Below, in pieces: positions 8,519-17,002 of a stretch of 49,786 nucleotides of DNA. Every line of letters starts with the position of its first letter. Within the stretch, counting starts at the first letter, position 1. The translations under genes were made by a program, and so were the position numbers. The notes beneath the pieces are model-generated. The model did not search any database. It was not told the origin of the DNA and saw only the letters and a program-made list of their open reading frames with translations. The stretch is from Promethearchaeia archaeon (lineage in GTDB: Archaea > Asgardarchaeota > Lokiarchaeia > Sigyniarchaeales > SOKP01): contig JAHQWL010000031.1 in the NCBI GenBank assembly GCA_029856155.1, forward strand, positions 1 to 49,786, written 5' to 3'.

Positions 8519-10333
8519 GTGGCGCGTTTTCTCTCTAATCAAAAAATAGCTCTAGATTTTGAAGGCTTTTCTTTTATTTATGGAAACAATCAACATCAAA
8601 AACCTGTGGTTTCTGATATCTCTTTCAAATTAAAAGAAGGAGAAGTATTAATATTAGCTGGTCCAAGCGGAAGTGGAAAGTCTACTTTATCTTATGCTAT
8701 GAATGGTATAATTCCATGGCGTCAGAAGGGATTAGTTAAAGGAGATGTTAAAATTTTTGGAAAAAGTATTTGGGATTATGATTTTTCAGAATTATCAAAG
8801 TTAGTGGGATTAGTTAAACAGAATCCCAATGATCAATTAATAACTTTCAATGTTAAAGATGAAATTGCATTTGGTCTTGAGAATCTTAAGTTCTCACATG
8901 AAGTTATCGAAGAAAGAATTAATAATATTTCAAATTTGATGGGGATTAATCACTTATTAAATCGCGATATCGAACAACTCAGTGGCGGACAAAAACAACT
9001 TGTAATTTTAAGCTCATTCTTAGTCATGAATCCGAAGATTCTAATCCTTGATGAGCCAATCGCCTTCTTGGACCAACAATCCGAAAGTCTTTTGTTAAAT
9101 AGATTAAAAAATCTCATAGAATCAAAAAAAATTCCTCTAACATTAGTAATAATTGAACACAGATTATCAAGGGTAATGAATATCGCTGATAAATTAGTGG
9201 TTTTGGATGATCAGGGTAAAATTTCCTTAAAAGGAGATATTAAAAAAATTATCACTCAAAATTTTGAAGATTTACGTGCTAATAATATAAGAGTTCCATG
9301 GATAATAGACATTTTTCATGATTTTATAAAATTGAATAGAAGTACAGAAATTATTAGTTATCCTACAACTTTTCAAGAATTATTAGACATTATTCCACAT
9401 TTAGATAAAGAAGATTTGCGAAAATTATATCAGATTGTTATAGATAAAGAGATAGAACCAAAAGCTTTCCAAAAGTATGACAAATTTGAAGAACTAATAG
9501 AATTTAAGGATATTTATATAAAATCCTTGAAAAACACCGAAGATAAAGAAAATAATAATCCTCCCGAAGAGATTAATGAAATATTAGAGACAAAAAATCT
9601 TACTTTTAAATATCCCAACAGTGGAATCGTTGCTTTAAAAAACTTGAATATGAAAATAAACCAGGGGGACTTTATAGGGTTAGTAGGTCCAAATGGTTCA
9701 GGAAAAACTACTTTATTATATTTGCTTGCTAATTTATATGAACCAACCTCAGGTCATATTTACTATAATAACAAGAATTTAGAAGAGATCAATCAGTTTG
9801 AATATGCTAAAAAAATTGGTTTTATCTTTCAGAATCCAGAAAATATGATCTTTAGACCTACAATTGAAGAAGAATTATTATATGCACCAAAAAATTTCGG
9901 GTTGCTTAGTGATATCAAAGAATCTTATATTTCTAAGCTGTTAAAGTTAATAGGGAAAGAAGATCCTAAAAAAAATCCATATAATCTAAGTTGGGGTCAG
10001 AAACGTAGATTAAATCTAAGTTCTATTTTCATATATAACCCCGAGATTATTTTACTAGACGAACCATTTATAGGTCAGGACCAAAGAACCATAGACGCTT
10101 TAATCGAAACACTTTATATAGAAAATAAAAGGGGAAAAACAATTATTATTTCTTCACATGATTACCACTTACTTTTAAAATATACTAGAAGAATTATTGA
10201 ACTAAATAAAGATGGTACTCTACGAGATTATGATTTCAGCACTAATTATTTTCAGAAACATAGAAATTTAGGACCAATTATATTATTGGAGAAAATTGAA
10301 AAACAAATTGAACAAGAAGACAATGAGAAATAA
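8519..10333 (+). CDS. ECF transporter ATPase, fused A-A' (two ABC domains)
   Basis: 604 residues with two ABC ATPase domains in one chain. Domain 1 has Walker A GPSGSGKST (near residue 50), a VKQNPNDQ Q-loop, signature LSGGQKQ and Walker B ILILDEP. Domain 2 has Walker A GPNGSGKTT (near residue 395), an IFQNPEN Q-loop, a changed signature LSWGQKRR and Walker B IILLDEP. The N at Q-loop+1 is typical of EcfA/CbiO. Energy-coupling ATPases are usually two proteins; here they are fused through a linker of about 110 residues. The start is GTG at 8519, the first plausible start after the in-frame stop at 8510-8512. The 3' end overlaps the T-subunit gene by 11 bases. Confidence 0.9.
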   Translation: MARFLSNQKIALDFEGFSFIYGNNQHQKPVVSDISFKLKEGEVLILAGPSGSGKSTLSYAMNGIIPWRQKGLVKGDVKIFGKSIWDYDFSELSKLVGLVKQNPNDQLITFNVKDEIAFGLENLKFSHEVIEERINNISNLMGINHLLNRDIEQLSGGQKQLVILSSFLVMNPKILILDEPIAFLDQQSESLLLNRLKNLIESKKIPLTLVIIEHRLSRVMNIADKLVVLDDQGKISLKGDIKKIITQNFEDLRANNIRVPWIIDIFHDFIKLNRSTEIISYPTTFQELLDIIPHLDKEDLRKLYQIVIDKEIEPKAFQKYDKFEELIEFKDIYIKSLKNTEDKENNNPPEEINEILETKNLTFKYPNSGIVALKNLNMKINQGDFIGLVGPNGSGKTTLLYLLANLYEPTSGHIYYNNKNLEEINQFEYAKKIGFIFQNPENMIFRPTIEEELLYAPKNFGLLSDIKESYISKLLKLIGKEDPKKNPYNLSWGQKRRLNLSSIFIYNPEIILLDEPFIGQDQRTIDALIETLYIENKRGKTIIISSHDYHLLLKYTRRIIELNKDGTLRDYDFSTNYFQKHRNLGPIILLEKIEKQIEQEDNEK

Positions 10334-11198
10334 AAATAAAATTTTAGATCATAGTTTATACACATTTGCTTATTTTCCTGGAAATTCATTAATGCATAAA
10401 TTAAATCCTATATCTAAGATTTTTTTTTTAATTTTGCTTACAATATCCATTTTTATGGTTAAAAGTTTGATAATGTTTTCAATAATTTTTATTCTGATTA
10501 TTCTTTTAGCACTAATCAGTAGTATATCCCTTAAGAATTTATTAAGAAAACTTAAATTCATAATTATTATTCTCATCATAAGTATAATATTGAATATCTT
10601 CTTCAATGCAATTCCAAGTAATCAAGAAACAGTTTTATTTTATCTTTTTAATATCCCCTTCCTACCAATAAGAAGATTAGCTGTATATTATGCTCTAAAG
10701 GCATCAATGATTGTACTTATATTATATACTTCTACAATCATATATACTAACACAACATCACCAAAGGATTTCTTATACTCACTTATTAGATTAAAAATAC
10801 CATATAGATATTGTTTTTCATTAATGGTTGGAATCAGATATATTCCATTGATTGAACAAGAAGCTAAAACAATAGCTTTAGCTCAAAGAGCAAGGGGTTT
10901 TGGACTTGAGAAGGTAAACTCAATTAAAAAAGCCTATAAGCTGATTTTTGAAAGATTAGTGGCAACTTTAATTTCAATCCTGAGAAAAGGGCACATAACT
11001 TCAATTTCAATGGAAAATCGTTGTTTTGGACTTCATAAAAAAAGAACTAATTTAAAAATTATAAAGTTCAGACTAATTGATGGCTTTTTTATCATTTTCT
11101 GTATATTTATTTTTTCTTTTTTTATATTGTATTTACTTCAATCACTACCGATCCCTGTATTACCTTCCTTATATCATTTATTTTTAACAATTTTCTAA
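10323..11198 (+). CDS. ECF transporter transmembrane T component
   Basis: 291 residues from the ATG at 10323, with five to six membrane segments. The cytoplasmic part has AQRARGFGLE, the coupling motif with the Ala-Arg-Gly core that docks on EcfA, and then SMENRCFGL, a degenerate second copy (Arg-Cys-Phe rather than Ala-Arg-Gly). KLNPISKIFFL at the N-terminus is also typical of the CbiQ/EcfT family. A TTG at 10296 is in frame, but the ATG that overlaps the upstream stop by 11 bases is the more likely start. It is the last gene of the transporter operon and is followed by a 175-base regulatory-looking gap. Confidence 0.85.
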   Translation: MRNKNKILDHSLYTFAYFPGNSLMHKLNPISKIFFLILLTISIFMVKSLIMFSIIFILIILLALISSISLKNLLRKLKFIIIILIISIILNIFFNAIPSNQETVLFYLFNIPFLPIRRLAVYYALKASMIVLILYTSTIIYTNTTSPKDFLYSLIRLKIPYRYCFSLMVGIRYIPLIEQEAKTIALAQRARGFGLEKVNSIKKAYKLIFERLVATLISILRKGHITSISMENRCFGLHKKRTNLKIIKFRLIDGFFIIFCIFIFSFFILYLLQSLPIPVLPSLYHLFLTIF

Positions 11199-11229
11199 GA
11201 TTACTAGGATAGATACTAAGGAGGTTTAA

Positions 11230-11248
11230 TTCAATTATTATAATTGAA
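11230..11248. promoter_or_regulatory. 19-bp dyad, possible operator
   Basis: TTCAATTAT and ATAATTGAA form a perfect 9-bp inverted repeat around a single T. It lies about 30 bases after the T-component stop and about 125 bases before the membrane oxidoreductase gene. Such near-perfect palindromes are typical binding sites of dimeric winged-helix regulators, but AT-rich DNA makes chance dyads more likely. Confidence 0.35.
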
Positions 11249-11278
11249 CTCTTATAATTTATAGCAAGGAACTTTTAA

Positions 11279-11296
11279 AATTAGGAAAGCCTAATT
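11279..11296. terminator. Short hairpin (7-bp stem, 4-base loop)
   Basis: AATTAGG, a loop AAAG, then CCTAATT. The stem is perfect. No T-run follows directly, so it may be a weak transcription or processing signal, or a second operator in the same gap. Confidence 0.3.
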
Positions 11297-11333
11297 GACA
11301 TAATAAAAAATAGTATCATTCTCCGTTATTAAT

Positions 11334-11341
11334 CTTATAAG
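11334..11341 (+). promoter_or_regulatory. TATA-like element ahead of membrane oxidoreductase gene
   Basis: CTTATAAG ends 32 bases before the ATG at 11374. With normal archaeal TATA-to-start distance this would give a short leader. It suggests the oxidoreductase gene has its own promoter apart from the transporter operon. Inferred from spacing only. Confidence 0.3.
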
Positions 11342-11373
11342 ATATTACAAAATTTAGATTCGAAGTAGTTTTT

Positions 11374-12423
11374 ATGGATAGGAAGAGACAGATGTATTTA
11401 AAATACATTGGAATTCTAATTTTATTATGTTTTCCCTTATTTGGACTGATGGGGCTCGTTTTGAGCAGAAATATTATTACTCCTAATGATGAGTTTTTTG
11501 TTGTGTCCAAGGGGGAATCTCCAACTATTCCTGTCAATACGTGGAGCTTAACGATATATGGACATGTAAATAACACTTTAATTTTTACTTATTCCAACTT
11601 TACATCCTTACCTTCAAAAGAAGTTATTGCGACACTACAATGTGTTGATGGACCTTCTGGTACCGCCAGGTGGAAGGGTGTTCCAATTAAAGATTTACTA
11701 GATTTAGCACAAGTACAAATAGGGGCTGTGGATGTTGTTTTTTATGCTGCAGATGATTATTCCTCCTCACTAACTATTGAAGAGGTAAGTGTAGAAAATG
11801 TTCTATTAGCATATGAAATGAATGGTGAACCTCTTCCGGTTGATCAAGGATTTCCACTAAGATTAGTTGCTCCAAACCACCTAGGATATAAGTGGGTGAA
11901 ATGGGTTGTTAGAATGGAGATTGTAGATTATAATTATATAGGTTTTTGGGAGAGTCGTGGGTGGAGTGATAATGCCTATCGTACACCTGTCACTGATTGG
12001 ATTTACCATTCTGCATTATTGGCGATTTCTTTTCTCTTGGGGGGGATTGCGTTAATGTCAGGATTAAAAAAGTCTCCAGTTACTGAATTCTTTCATGGTC
12101 TTCCTAAGTTTGTAAATAAGAAATTCCATATTACAATTGGAATTGGATATTTAATCACCACTTTAAGTAGTTTCTTCTATTGGGTTATCTCCACAATATT
12201 AAACAGAGGCGCTATTTTTTATACAATTCATGGTATTACAGCTTTAATATCTATTATTCTTGTAATACCCGGTGCTATTACGGGCTTTAAAAAATCAAAA
12301 AAAAGAGATTATGAAAAAAGAACATGGCATTATAAATGGAATTTATATTCCTTTTATTTCTTTTTAACTACAATTATTCTAGGATTTTTATTGATTTTTA
12401 TTAGATGGCTTTTTTTATACTAA
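11374..12423 (+). CDS. Sulfite-oxidase-fold molybdopterin protein fused to membrane domain
   Basis: 349 residues. After an N-terminal membrane segment (about 11-30) comes a clear PF00174-type domain: LQCVDGPSGTARWKGVPI with Cys90 where sulfite oxidase and MsrP have the molybdenum-binding Cys, VVFYAADDYSSSL, VLLAYEMNGEPLP, and GFPLRLVAPNHLGYKWVKW. About 140 C-terminal residues hold four membrane helices with His in KKFHITIG, YTIHGITAL and TWHYKWN, positions that could ligate heme b. This resembles a one-chain version of the two-protein MsrP-MsrQ (YedY-YedZ) system. The orientation places the molybdopterin domain outside. MoaD-like and MoaB-like genes follow. Substrate unknown; the heme assignment is inference. 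Confidence 0.75.
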   Translation: MDRKRQMYLKYIGILILLCFPLFGLMGLVLSRNIITPNDEFFVVSKGESPTIPVNTWSLTIYGHVNNTLIFTYSNFTSLPSKEVIATLQCVDGPSGTARWKGVPIKDLLDLAQVQIGAVDVVFYAADDYSSSLTIEEVSVENVLLAYEMNGEPLPVDQGFPLRLVAPNHLGYKWVKWVVRMEIVDYNYIGFWESRGWSDNAYRTPVTDWIYHSALLAISFLLGGIALMSGLKKSPVTEFFHGLPKFVNKKFHITIGIGYLITTLSSFFYWVISTILNRGAIFYTIHGITALISIILVIPGAITGFKKSKKRDYEKRTWHYKWNLYSFYFFLTTIILGFLLIFIRWLFLY

Positions 12424-12425
12424 CT

Positions 12426-12451
12426 TGGAAAAGTATTAAAGAAGCTTTCCA
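12426..12451 (+). terminator. Possible terminator hairpin after membrane oxidoreductase
   Basis: TGGAAA and TTTCCA can pair across 14 bases, starting three bases after the stop of the preceding gene. The stem is short and no long T-run follows, so this is tentative. Confidence 0.25.
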
Positions 12452-12549
12452 TATTCATCATTCAATATCAAAATACGAGCAGATTGTTAAATAATTTATG
12501 GTTTCTTGAAAGCCTTATTATTAATATTTATTAAAAGTCTAATTAAAAC

Positions 12550-12828
12550 ATGGAAGTAGAAGTTCTATATTTCGCTGAATTTAAGGATATAACTCGAAAA
12601 GAGAGAGAAAAGTTTAAATTATCCAATTCCACTTTAGCGGGATTATTAAGTTTATTATTTGAAAAATATAAATTGAGAAATTTAATTTGGGATGAAAAAA
12701 ATCAAAAGATGCATAATTTGATTTCAGTTATAATTAACAATCAAGCTACCCATGAAAAAGATCCATCATCAATTAATTTAAATGACAGAGATACAATTGC
12801 CTTCTTATTACCAGTTTCAGGAGGATAG
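12550..12828 (+). CDS. MoaD-like sulfur-carrier protein
   Basis: 92 residues with the beta-grasp pattern of MoaD/ThiS: MEVEVLYFAEFKDITR at the N-terminus, NSTLAGLLSLLFEKY in the helix position, ISVIINNQATHE, then LNDRDTIAFLLPVSGG at the end. The C-terminal Gly-Gly is intact, as needed for adenylation and thiocarboxylate formation by a MoeB/E1-like enzyme. In molybdopterin synthesis this protein is the small subunit of MPT synthase. No MoaE or MoeB is seen in the window. Placement between a molybdopterin enzyme and a MoaB-like gene supports a molybdenum or tungsten cofactor role over thiamine or tRNA thiolation. Confidence 0.8.
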   Translation: MEVEVLYFAEFKDITRKEREKFKLSNSTLAGLLSLLFEKYKLRNLIWDEKNQKMHNLISVIINNQATHEKDPSSINLNDRDTIAFLLPVSGG

Positions 12829-13001
12829 AAGTAAATGAATTCAAACGAGAAAATAAAATTATGGAAGAGAGAAGCCTTTAGTAATTAATTCATTAAAAAT
12901 GGTCTATTGAAAATTAATTAATGAAAATTGACTATTTTTAAATTAGATTAGAAAAATTTCTTCTAAATAATTTTTATGAAATTAGAAATTAGTTGATTAG
13001 A

Positions 13002-13562
13002 ATGATAAAAAAATCAAAAATTTCCGAAGACCCTATAAAGAAAACTCCTCAAAAAATTAATTTAGCTCTAATTATAGTAAGCACAAGTCAATTTCATGAA
13101 CTAAAGGAGAAAAAAAAAACTTCAGATAAGATAATTCCTAAAGTAGAGAGATTATTGAAGGATAACCAATCAATTTCATTAGCTTTTTCTGAAATTATTA
13201 CAGATTCAGAAGACCATATAAATAAAGTTTTAGTAGAATTAATGAAAGATGATAAAATTGATGCTATACTATTTAGTGGAGGCATGGGATTATCAAAAAA
13301 AGATATTACATATGAAACTTTAGAGCCTCGTTTCGAAAAAAAAATAAATGGTTTTGGAGAACTCTTAAGATCACTCTCGTATAATGAAATTGGTACTCCA
13401 GCTATGTTATATAGAGCAACTGCAGGTATTTTGAGAAGTAAGAAAAAGAGTAAAGCCATTTTTTTACTTCCAGGTTCTCCAGATGCTGTGAGCCTTGCAC
13501 TTCAATATATTATAATTCCCGAATTGGGAAATATTCTAAATTTAATCAATAAAGAAGAATAA
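13002..13562 (+). CDS. MoaB/MogA-like molybdopterin adenylyltransferase
   Basis: 186 residues with a MoaB/MogA (PF00994) fold: NLALIIVSTSQFHE, AFSEIITDSEDHI, DAILFSGGMGLSKKDITYE (family: GGTG...rDvT), INGFGELLRSLSYNEIG, AMLYRATAGIL and IFLLPGSPDAVSLAL. The order and spacing match the family throughout. The usual Thr of GGTG is Met here, and DTSG near the N-terminus is KTSD. These enzymes adenylate molybdopterin before metal insertion. The start is the ATG at 13002; a TTG at 12993 is in frame but has no better support. It follows the MoaD-like gene after a 173-base gap with no gene in it. Confidence 0.85.
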   Translation: MIKKSKISEDPIKKTPQKINLALIIVSTSQFHELKEKKKTSDKIIPKVERLLKDNQSISLAFSEIITDSEDHINKVLVELMKDDKIDAILFSGGMGLSKKDITYETLEPRFEKKINGFGELLRSLSYNEIGTPAMLYRATAGILRSKKKSKAIFLLPGSPDAVSLALQYIIIPELGNILNLINKEE

Positions 13563-13603
13563 GTTCATATAAAGTATCTTATAACTTACCAACTATAACC
13601 TAA

Positions 13604-13640
13604 AATTATGGGAAAAGCATTCAATACCTTCTCCATAATT
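13604..13640. terminator. Hairpin between convergent genes
   Basis: AATTATGG at 13604-13611 pairs perfectly with CCATAATT at 13633-13640, and the inner bases GAAAAG and CTTCT extend the stem imperfectly. It lies in the 101-base gap between a plus-strand and a minus-strand gene, where a shared terminator is expected. Confidence 0.45.
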
Positions 13641-13663
13641 ACTTCAATCTTCTATTGAATTAG

Positions 13664-14683
13664 TTAAGAATTAGATGTTTCTTCTCTCAATTTTCTTTCT
13701 AATTCTTCTTTTTCTTGTTCTAGCCTTGCAATTTTTTTGTCTTTTAATTGTATTTTTACTCCGCTAATAGTAATTCCCTGTAAATTAAGTATTTTTTTAA
13801 TAAAGATGAATGCTGCTAAACTAATTCCAACTAAATATAGAACATTTACAGACCAAAAATAGGGATCTATCGTATTCCAAATTTCTTCTACATATGGAAA
13901 GCTTAAGAAGGGTAAAATTATAGCAATCAATCCAATCCATATCATTCCAATTAGCAGGAGTGCTTTTTCCCATAATCTAATTTGCATTCTATAAAAAACA
14001 TATAAATGAAGCCAATACATTACACAGATAAATCCAATAGGCATGAATAAAACTGATCCAATTGCTAAAATCAACAATAAATTAACAGCAAACTTATTTC
14101 GCCATAAATCTAAAATATCTTTTACAGCCATTTGATCTTGAACTTGGGCTTTCGCATATTCTTTTCTTAATGAAAAATACTCTTTTTTTATTTTCCTGGC
14201 AACATTTTTTGCTCCTTTCTTCCAGAAAGAAAGTTTACCTATTTCCGCTGCTTTATGAAATTGTTCACTCGCTAAAGGGATAATGTAAAGATTTAGCAAT
14301 AGGGATATTATTCCATAAATGTAGATAATATTATCAAACCATAACCATAAGCCTGTTTGAGTAACTGCAGCTGCTTCAGTATAACTTGCAATAATTTTAT
14401 AAATCGCATAACCGATTAAAAGTGCGGGAATGATAATCTCTAATATGATTAAAACAATAGTGCCTCGCTTTTTTAATTTACTGCTTAATTTATCCATAAG
14501 TAATAAGAAACCATTTGATATACTCAATAATAAACCAAAACCAGCTAAAAACTTTACAACCCAGAAGAATATAAGAAATGTAAAGTTTAATGACGTATCT
14601 CCAGTAAAAAGTAATAACAACATTAATGCTAAAGTGATGACTAATCCAATAATATAGATAATTTTGTATTTTTTTTCCTCCAT
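13664..14683 (-). CDS. Multi-spanning membrane protein with C-terminal coiled coil
   Basis: 339 residues, family not recognised. About eight hydrophobic segments are visible, in two groups: roughly residues 8-150, and 195-300. Between them lies a basic, charged stretch (about 150-185, KNVARKIKKEYFSLRKEY) that is likely cytoplasmic. The last 25 residues, DKKIARLEQEKEELERKLREE, form a short coiled coil, suggesting oligomers or a partner in the cytoplasm. The ATG at 14683 has no clear upstream ribosome binding site. The gene is transcribed away from the MoxR gene, so the 148-base gap between them holds both promoters. Confidence 0.65.
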   Translation of the reverse strand: MEEKKYKIIYIIGLVITLALMLLLLFTGDTSLNFTFLIFFWVVKFLAGFGLLLSISNGFLLLMDKLSSKLKKRGTIVLIILEIIIPALLIGYAIYKIIASYTEAAAVTQTGLWLWFDNIIYIYGIISLLLNLYIIPLASEQFHKAAEIGKLSFWKKGAKNVARKIKKEYFSLRKEYAKAQVQDQMAVKDILDLWRNKFAVNLLLILAIGSVLFMPIGFICVMYWLHLYVFYRMQIRLWEKALLLIGMIWIGLIAIILPFLSFPYVEEIWNTIDPYFWSVNVLYLVGISLAAFIFIKKILNLQGITISGVKIQLKDKKIARLEQEKEELERKLREETSNS

Positions 14684-14831
14684 GATTTATCAAAAAGAAA
14701 GAGGTTATTTAATTTCTTAATTAATTTTTTATAAATTCGATTCTGAATTTAAAATTTCCTAACTATATTTTTCTGTATCAACAATCTTATACAATCTAAA
14801 ATTTTTTTAGAAATGGTTAATTCTTAAACAT

Positions 14832-15713
14832 ATGGTTGATACAACCAGAATAGTAAAAGAAATACAAGAAAAATATAATATTATTGGTAGAACAGAAGAA
14901 CTAAAACAAATTGTTTTAGCTCATGCTGTAGGCAAAAATATATTATTGGAAGGAAACGTTGGAGTAGGCAAAACTACATTAGCGAAAGCCATTTCTGAAT
15001 ATTATGGTTCTGATGCTTCTAACTTCTATAGAGTAGACTGCAGTGAAGAATTACTCCCTCATAATCTTGTTGGATACTTTGATCCACCTCTAGTAATTGC
15101 TAAAGGTTATGTCGAAGATTCATATAAATACGGACCTTTAACCTTAGCTATGATAAATGGTGGATGCTTGTTTATAAATGAAATTAATAGAATGCCAGAG
15201 AGCACTCAAAATTCGTTGTTAACATCATTAGATGAAGGTATTCTTGAAATATCAAAATTAAAAACTATTAGAGCTCATAAGGATTTCTTTGTTATAGCAA
15301 CTCAAAATCCAGCAGCACATGTAGGAGTTACAATATTAGGCGAAGCACTAAAGGATAGATTTATTTGGATTAACTTAGATTATCAAACACCTGAAGAAGA
15401 ATTCTTAATAATTAAACAAGAAGCAAAGATGAACAGTAATAATGCTGATAAACTAGCCAAAATCTCTCAAAGTATAATCCAAATAACGAGAGAAAGTACT
15501 TCAATTCGAAGGGGAAGTAGTATTAGAGGAGCAATAGACTTAGCAACTTTAGTAAATCAATACGATAATAGTAACAGCTCTAAAAATTGGGTTGAAGCGA
15601 CTGTAATGGCATTATATAACAAGATTGAACTTGAGGATGGTTTGACTCAATCAAAAAAGGAAATAATCACGAATATTGTCTTAGCTGTATTGAATAAATC
15701 GGATTTTCAATAA
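14832..15713 (+). CDS. MoxR-type AAA+ ATPase
   Basis: 293 residues, a single AAA+ module. Walker A is EGNVGVGKTT (residues 40-49). Walker B is CLFINEINRMP with the MoxR-typical INEINR. Sensor 1 is FFVIATQNP, and the GEALKDRFIW arginine-finger region follows. MoxR ATPases act as chaperones that insert cofactors or remodel protein complexes with a von Willebrand factor A partner, encoded right after this gene. The ATG at 14832 gives a full-length protein. The stop (15711-15713) overlaps an open frame that continues into the VWA gene. Confidence 0.9.
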   Translation: MVDTTRIVKEIQEKYNIIGRTEELKQIVLAHAVGKNILLEGNVGVGKTTLAKAISEYYGSDASNFYRVDCSEELLPHNLVGYFDPPLVIAKGYVEDSYKYGPLTLAMINGGCLFINEINRMPESTQNSLLTSLDEGILEISKLKTIRAHKDFFVIATQNPAAHVGVTILGEALKDRFIWINLDYQTPEEEFLIIKQEAKMNSNNADKLAKISQSIIQITRESTSIRRGSSIRGAIDLATLVNQYDNSNSSKNWVEATVMALYNKIELEDGLTQSKKEIITNIVLAVLNKSDFQ

Positions 15714-15931
15714 TCGATGATTTCTCTGAGGAAGAATCTGAAGAGATTGAGAAAAGGCTGCATGTTAGACTAACCAAAAGTAAACCGGATAAAGAAATTT
15801 TAGAGTATGAAATAATCCGAAAAAAAAAGAAAAAGCCTGATTATTATAAACACCTTGCCAACACATTAGATTATAAGCAAATAAAGGAGCTAACGTATCT
15901 AGCAATACAACATAAAAATCTTGAAGCTTTA
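15698..15931 (+). other. Coding-like N-terminal extension of VWA protein without standard start
   Basis: The VWA reading frame is open from 15698, just after an in-frame stop at 15695-15697, to the first ATG at 15932, and contains no ATG, GTG or TTG. The translation is protein-like (DDFSEEESEEIEKRLHVRL, then KPDYYKHLANTLDYKQIKEL). It joins smoothly onto the helical repeat-like stretch at the ATG (LAIQHKNLEALMGLLKANVY). The protein most likely begins in this stretch by a non-standard codon, by a -1 shift from the MoxR frame, or because one base is missing. Confidence 0.6.
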
Positions 15932-16822
15932 ATGGGACTACTTAAAGCAAATGTTTATGCTTCTACAGATGCTTTAGATACTGAAGAAGGTGTTCAATTT
16001 TTCTCAGAAAAAGCTGCAGAATCAGGAGACTTTATGCCAGAGGTCTATTTTTTTATAAGACGCCCTATATCTAATAAATACAAATCAATTTTTAGACGGT
16101 TAGCACGTCAGAGTATTTTAAAACTCTCTTTAAAAATAACCAGTAAGGGAATTAGAGGGGAATTCAAAAAAACTGTTCCCTATTATCAAATGGGTATGCC
16201 AGAATTTAGCATGGATGAGACTATTCAACATAATCCATTAAAAATCTATAAAAGAAGCTTGAATTATAAAGACATTTATGGAATTGAGAGAAAACGGCAA
16301 AAAAGAAAAGTAGTATTGATACTGGATACTAGTGGTAGTATGTATGGGCGTTTGTTGCTTAATGCCGCTCTAACCACCTCCGTTTTAGCATATAATATGG
16401 AAAGAGAAGACTTTGCTATAGTTTTATTTAATTCTACAGCAATGATAATGAAAAAAATTAATCAAAAAAGACCTATAATTTCCATTATTGATGATATTTT
16501 AGATTCTGAAGCAGTTGGCTTTACGAATATTTTTATTGGATTGGAAAAAGGATTAAAAGAATTAAATAAAATAAAGGAAAAGAGAAAAAGTCGTTTTGGG
16601 ATATTAATAACAGATGGTAATTATAATCGAGGCGATGATCCCATAACTTTAGCAAAAAAATATCCAAAACTACATGTTATAGGAATGCCCGCTGAAAATG
16701 ATGCTGATCAAGGAATTGAAACTTGCCGAGAAATTGCCAAAGCAGGACGAGGTAAGTTTTATGCCGTTAATGATTATAAAGAAATTCCAAGAGCTTTAAT
16801 AGAATTACTATCTCAAACTTAA
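15932..16822 (+). CDS. VWA-domain protein, MoxR partner
   Basis: Listed from the first ATG; the true N-terminus is probably in the open stretch upstream. The C-terminal half is a von Willebrand factor A domain with an intact MIDAS: LILDTSGSM (Asp132, Ser134, Ser136 counted from this ATG), the Thr in VGFTNIF and the Asp in ILITDGNYN. The N-terminal half is helical. A central linker (about residues 85-125) is basic. VWA proteins bind divalent metal and serve as partners of MoxR ATPases, the gene directly upstream. The cell process served is not shown. Two small GTPase genes follow in the same direction. Confidence 0.85.
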   Translation: MGLLKANVYASTDALDTEEGVQFFSEKAAESGDFMPEVYFFIRRPISNKYKSIFRRLARQSILKLSLKITSKGIRGEFKKTVPYYQMGMPEFSMDETIQHNPLKIYKRSLNYKDIYGIERKRQKRKVVLILDTSGSMYGRLLLNAALTTSVLAYNMEREDFAIVLFNSTAMIMKKINQKRPIISIIDDILDSEAVGFTNIFIGLEKGLKELNKIKEKRKSRFGILITDGNYNRGDDPITLAKKYPKLHVIGMPAENDADQGIETCREIAKAGRGKFYAVNDYKEIPRALIELLSQT

Positions 16823-16991
16823 TTTAAATTTTGCTTTGTTTTTTTAAAAAAGTGATTAAATTAAGTATTTTTTCAATTCTATAGTCTTAAAAATATAAAA
16901 TTTATTATATTTATAAGTTAAAAGATTAAAGAATAATAATCAAAAGATACTTTTATTTTAAAGATTTATATGAAATATCTGATTTGATAAT

Positions 16992-16996
16992 GGTGA
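16992..16996 (+). promoter_or_regulatory. Ribosome binding site GGTGA ahead of ATT start
   Basis: GGTGA at 16992-16996 is followed six bases later by ATT at 17003. The same GGTGA core serves the genes at 28168 and 29730. This is the main reason for choosing an ATT start for the GTPase. Confidence 0.5.
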
Positions 16997-17002
16997 TTTG
17001 TT

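Noticed and set aside
12885..12960. Near-repeat of TTAATTAATGAAAATTGACTA-type sequence between the MoaD-like and MoaB-like genes
   Set aside because: Imperfect and low-complexity; expected by chance in such AT-rich spacers.
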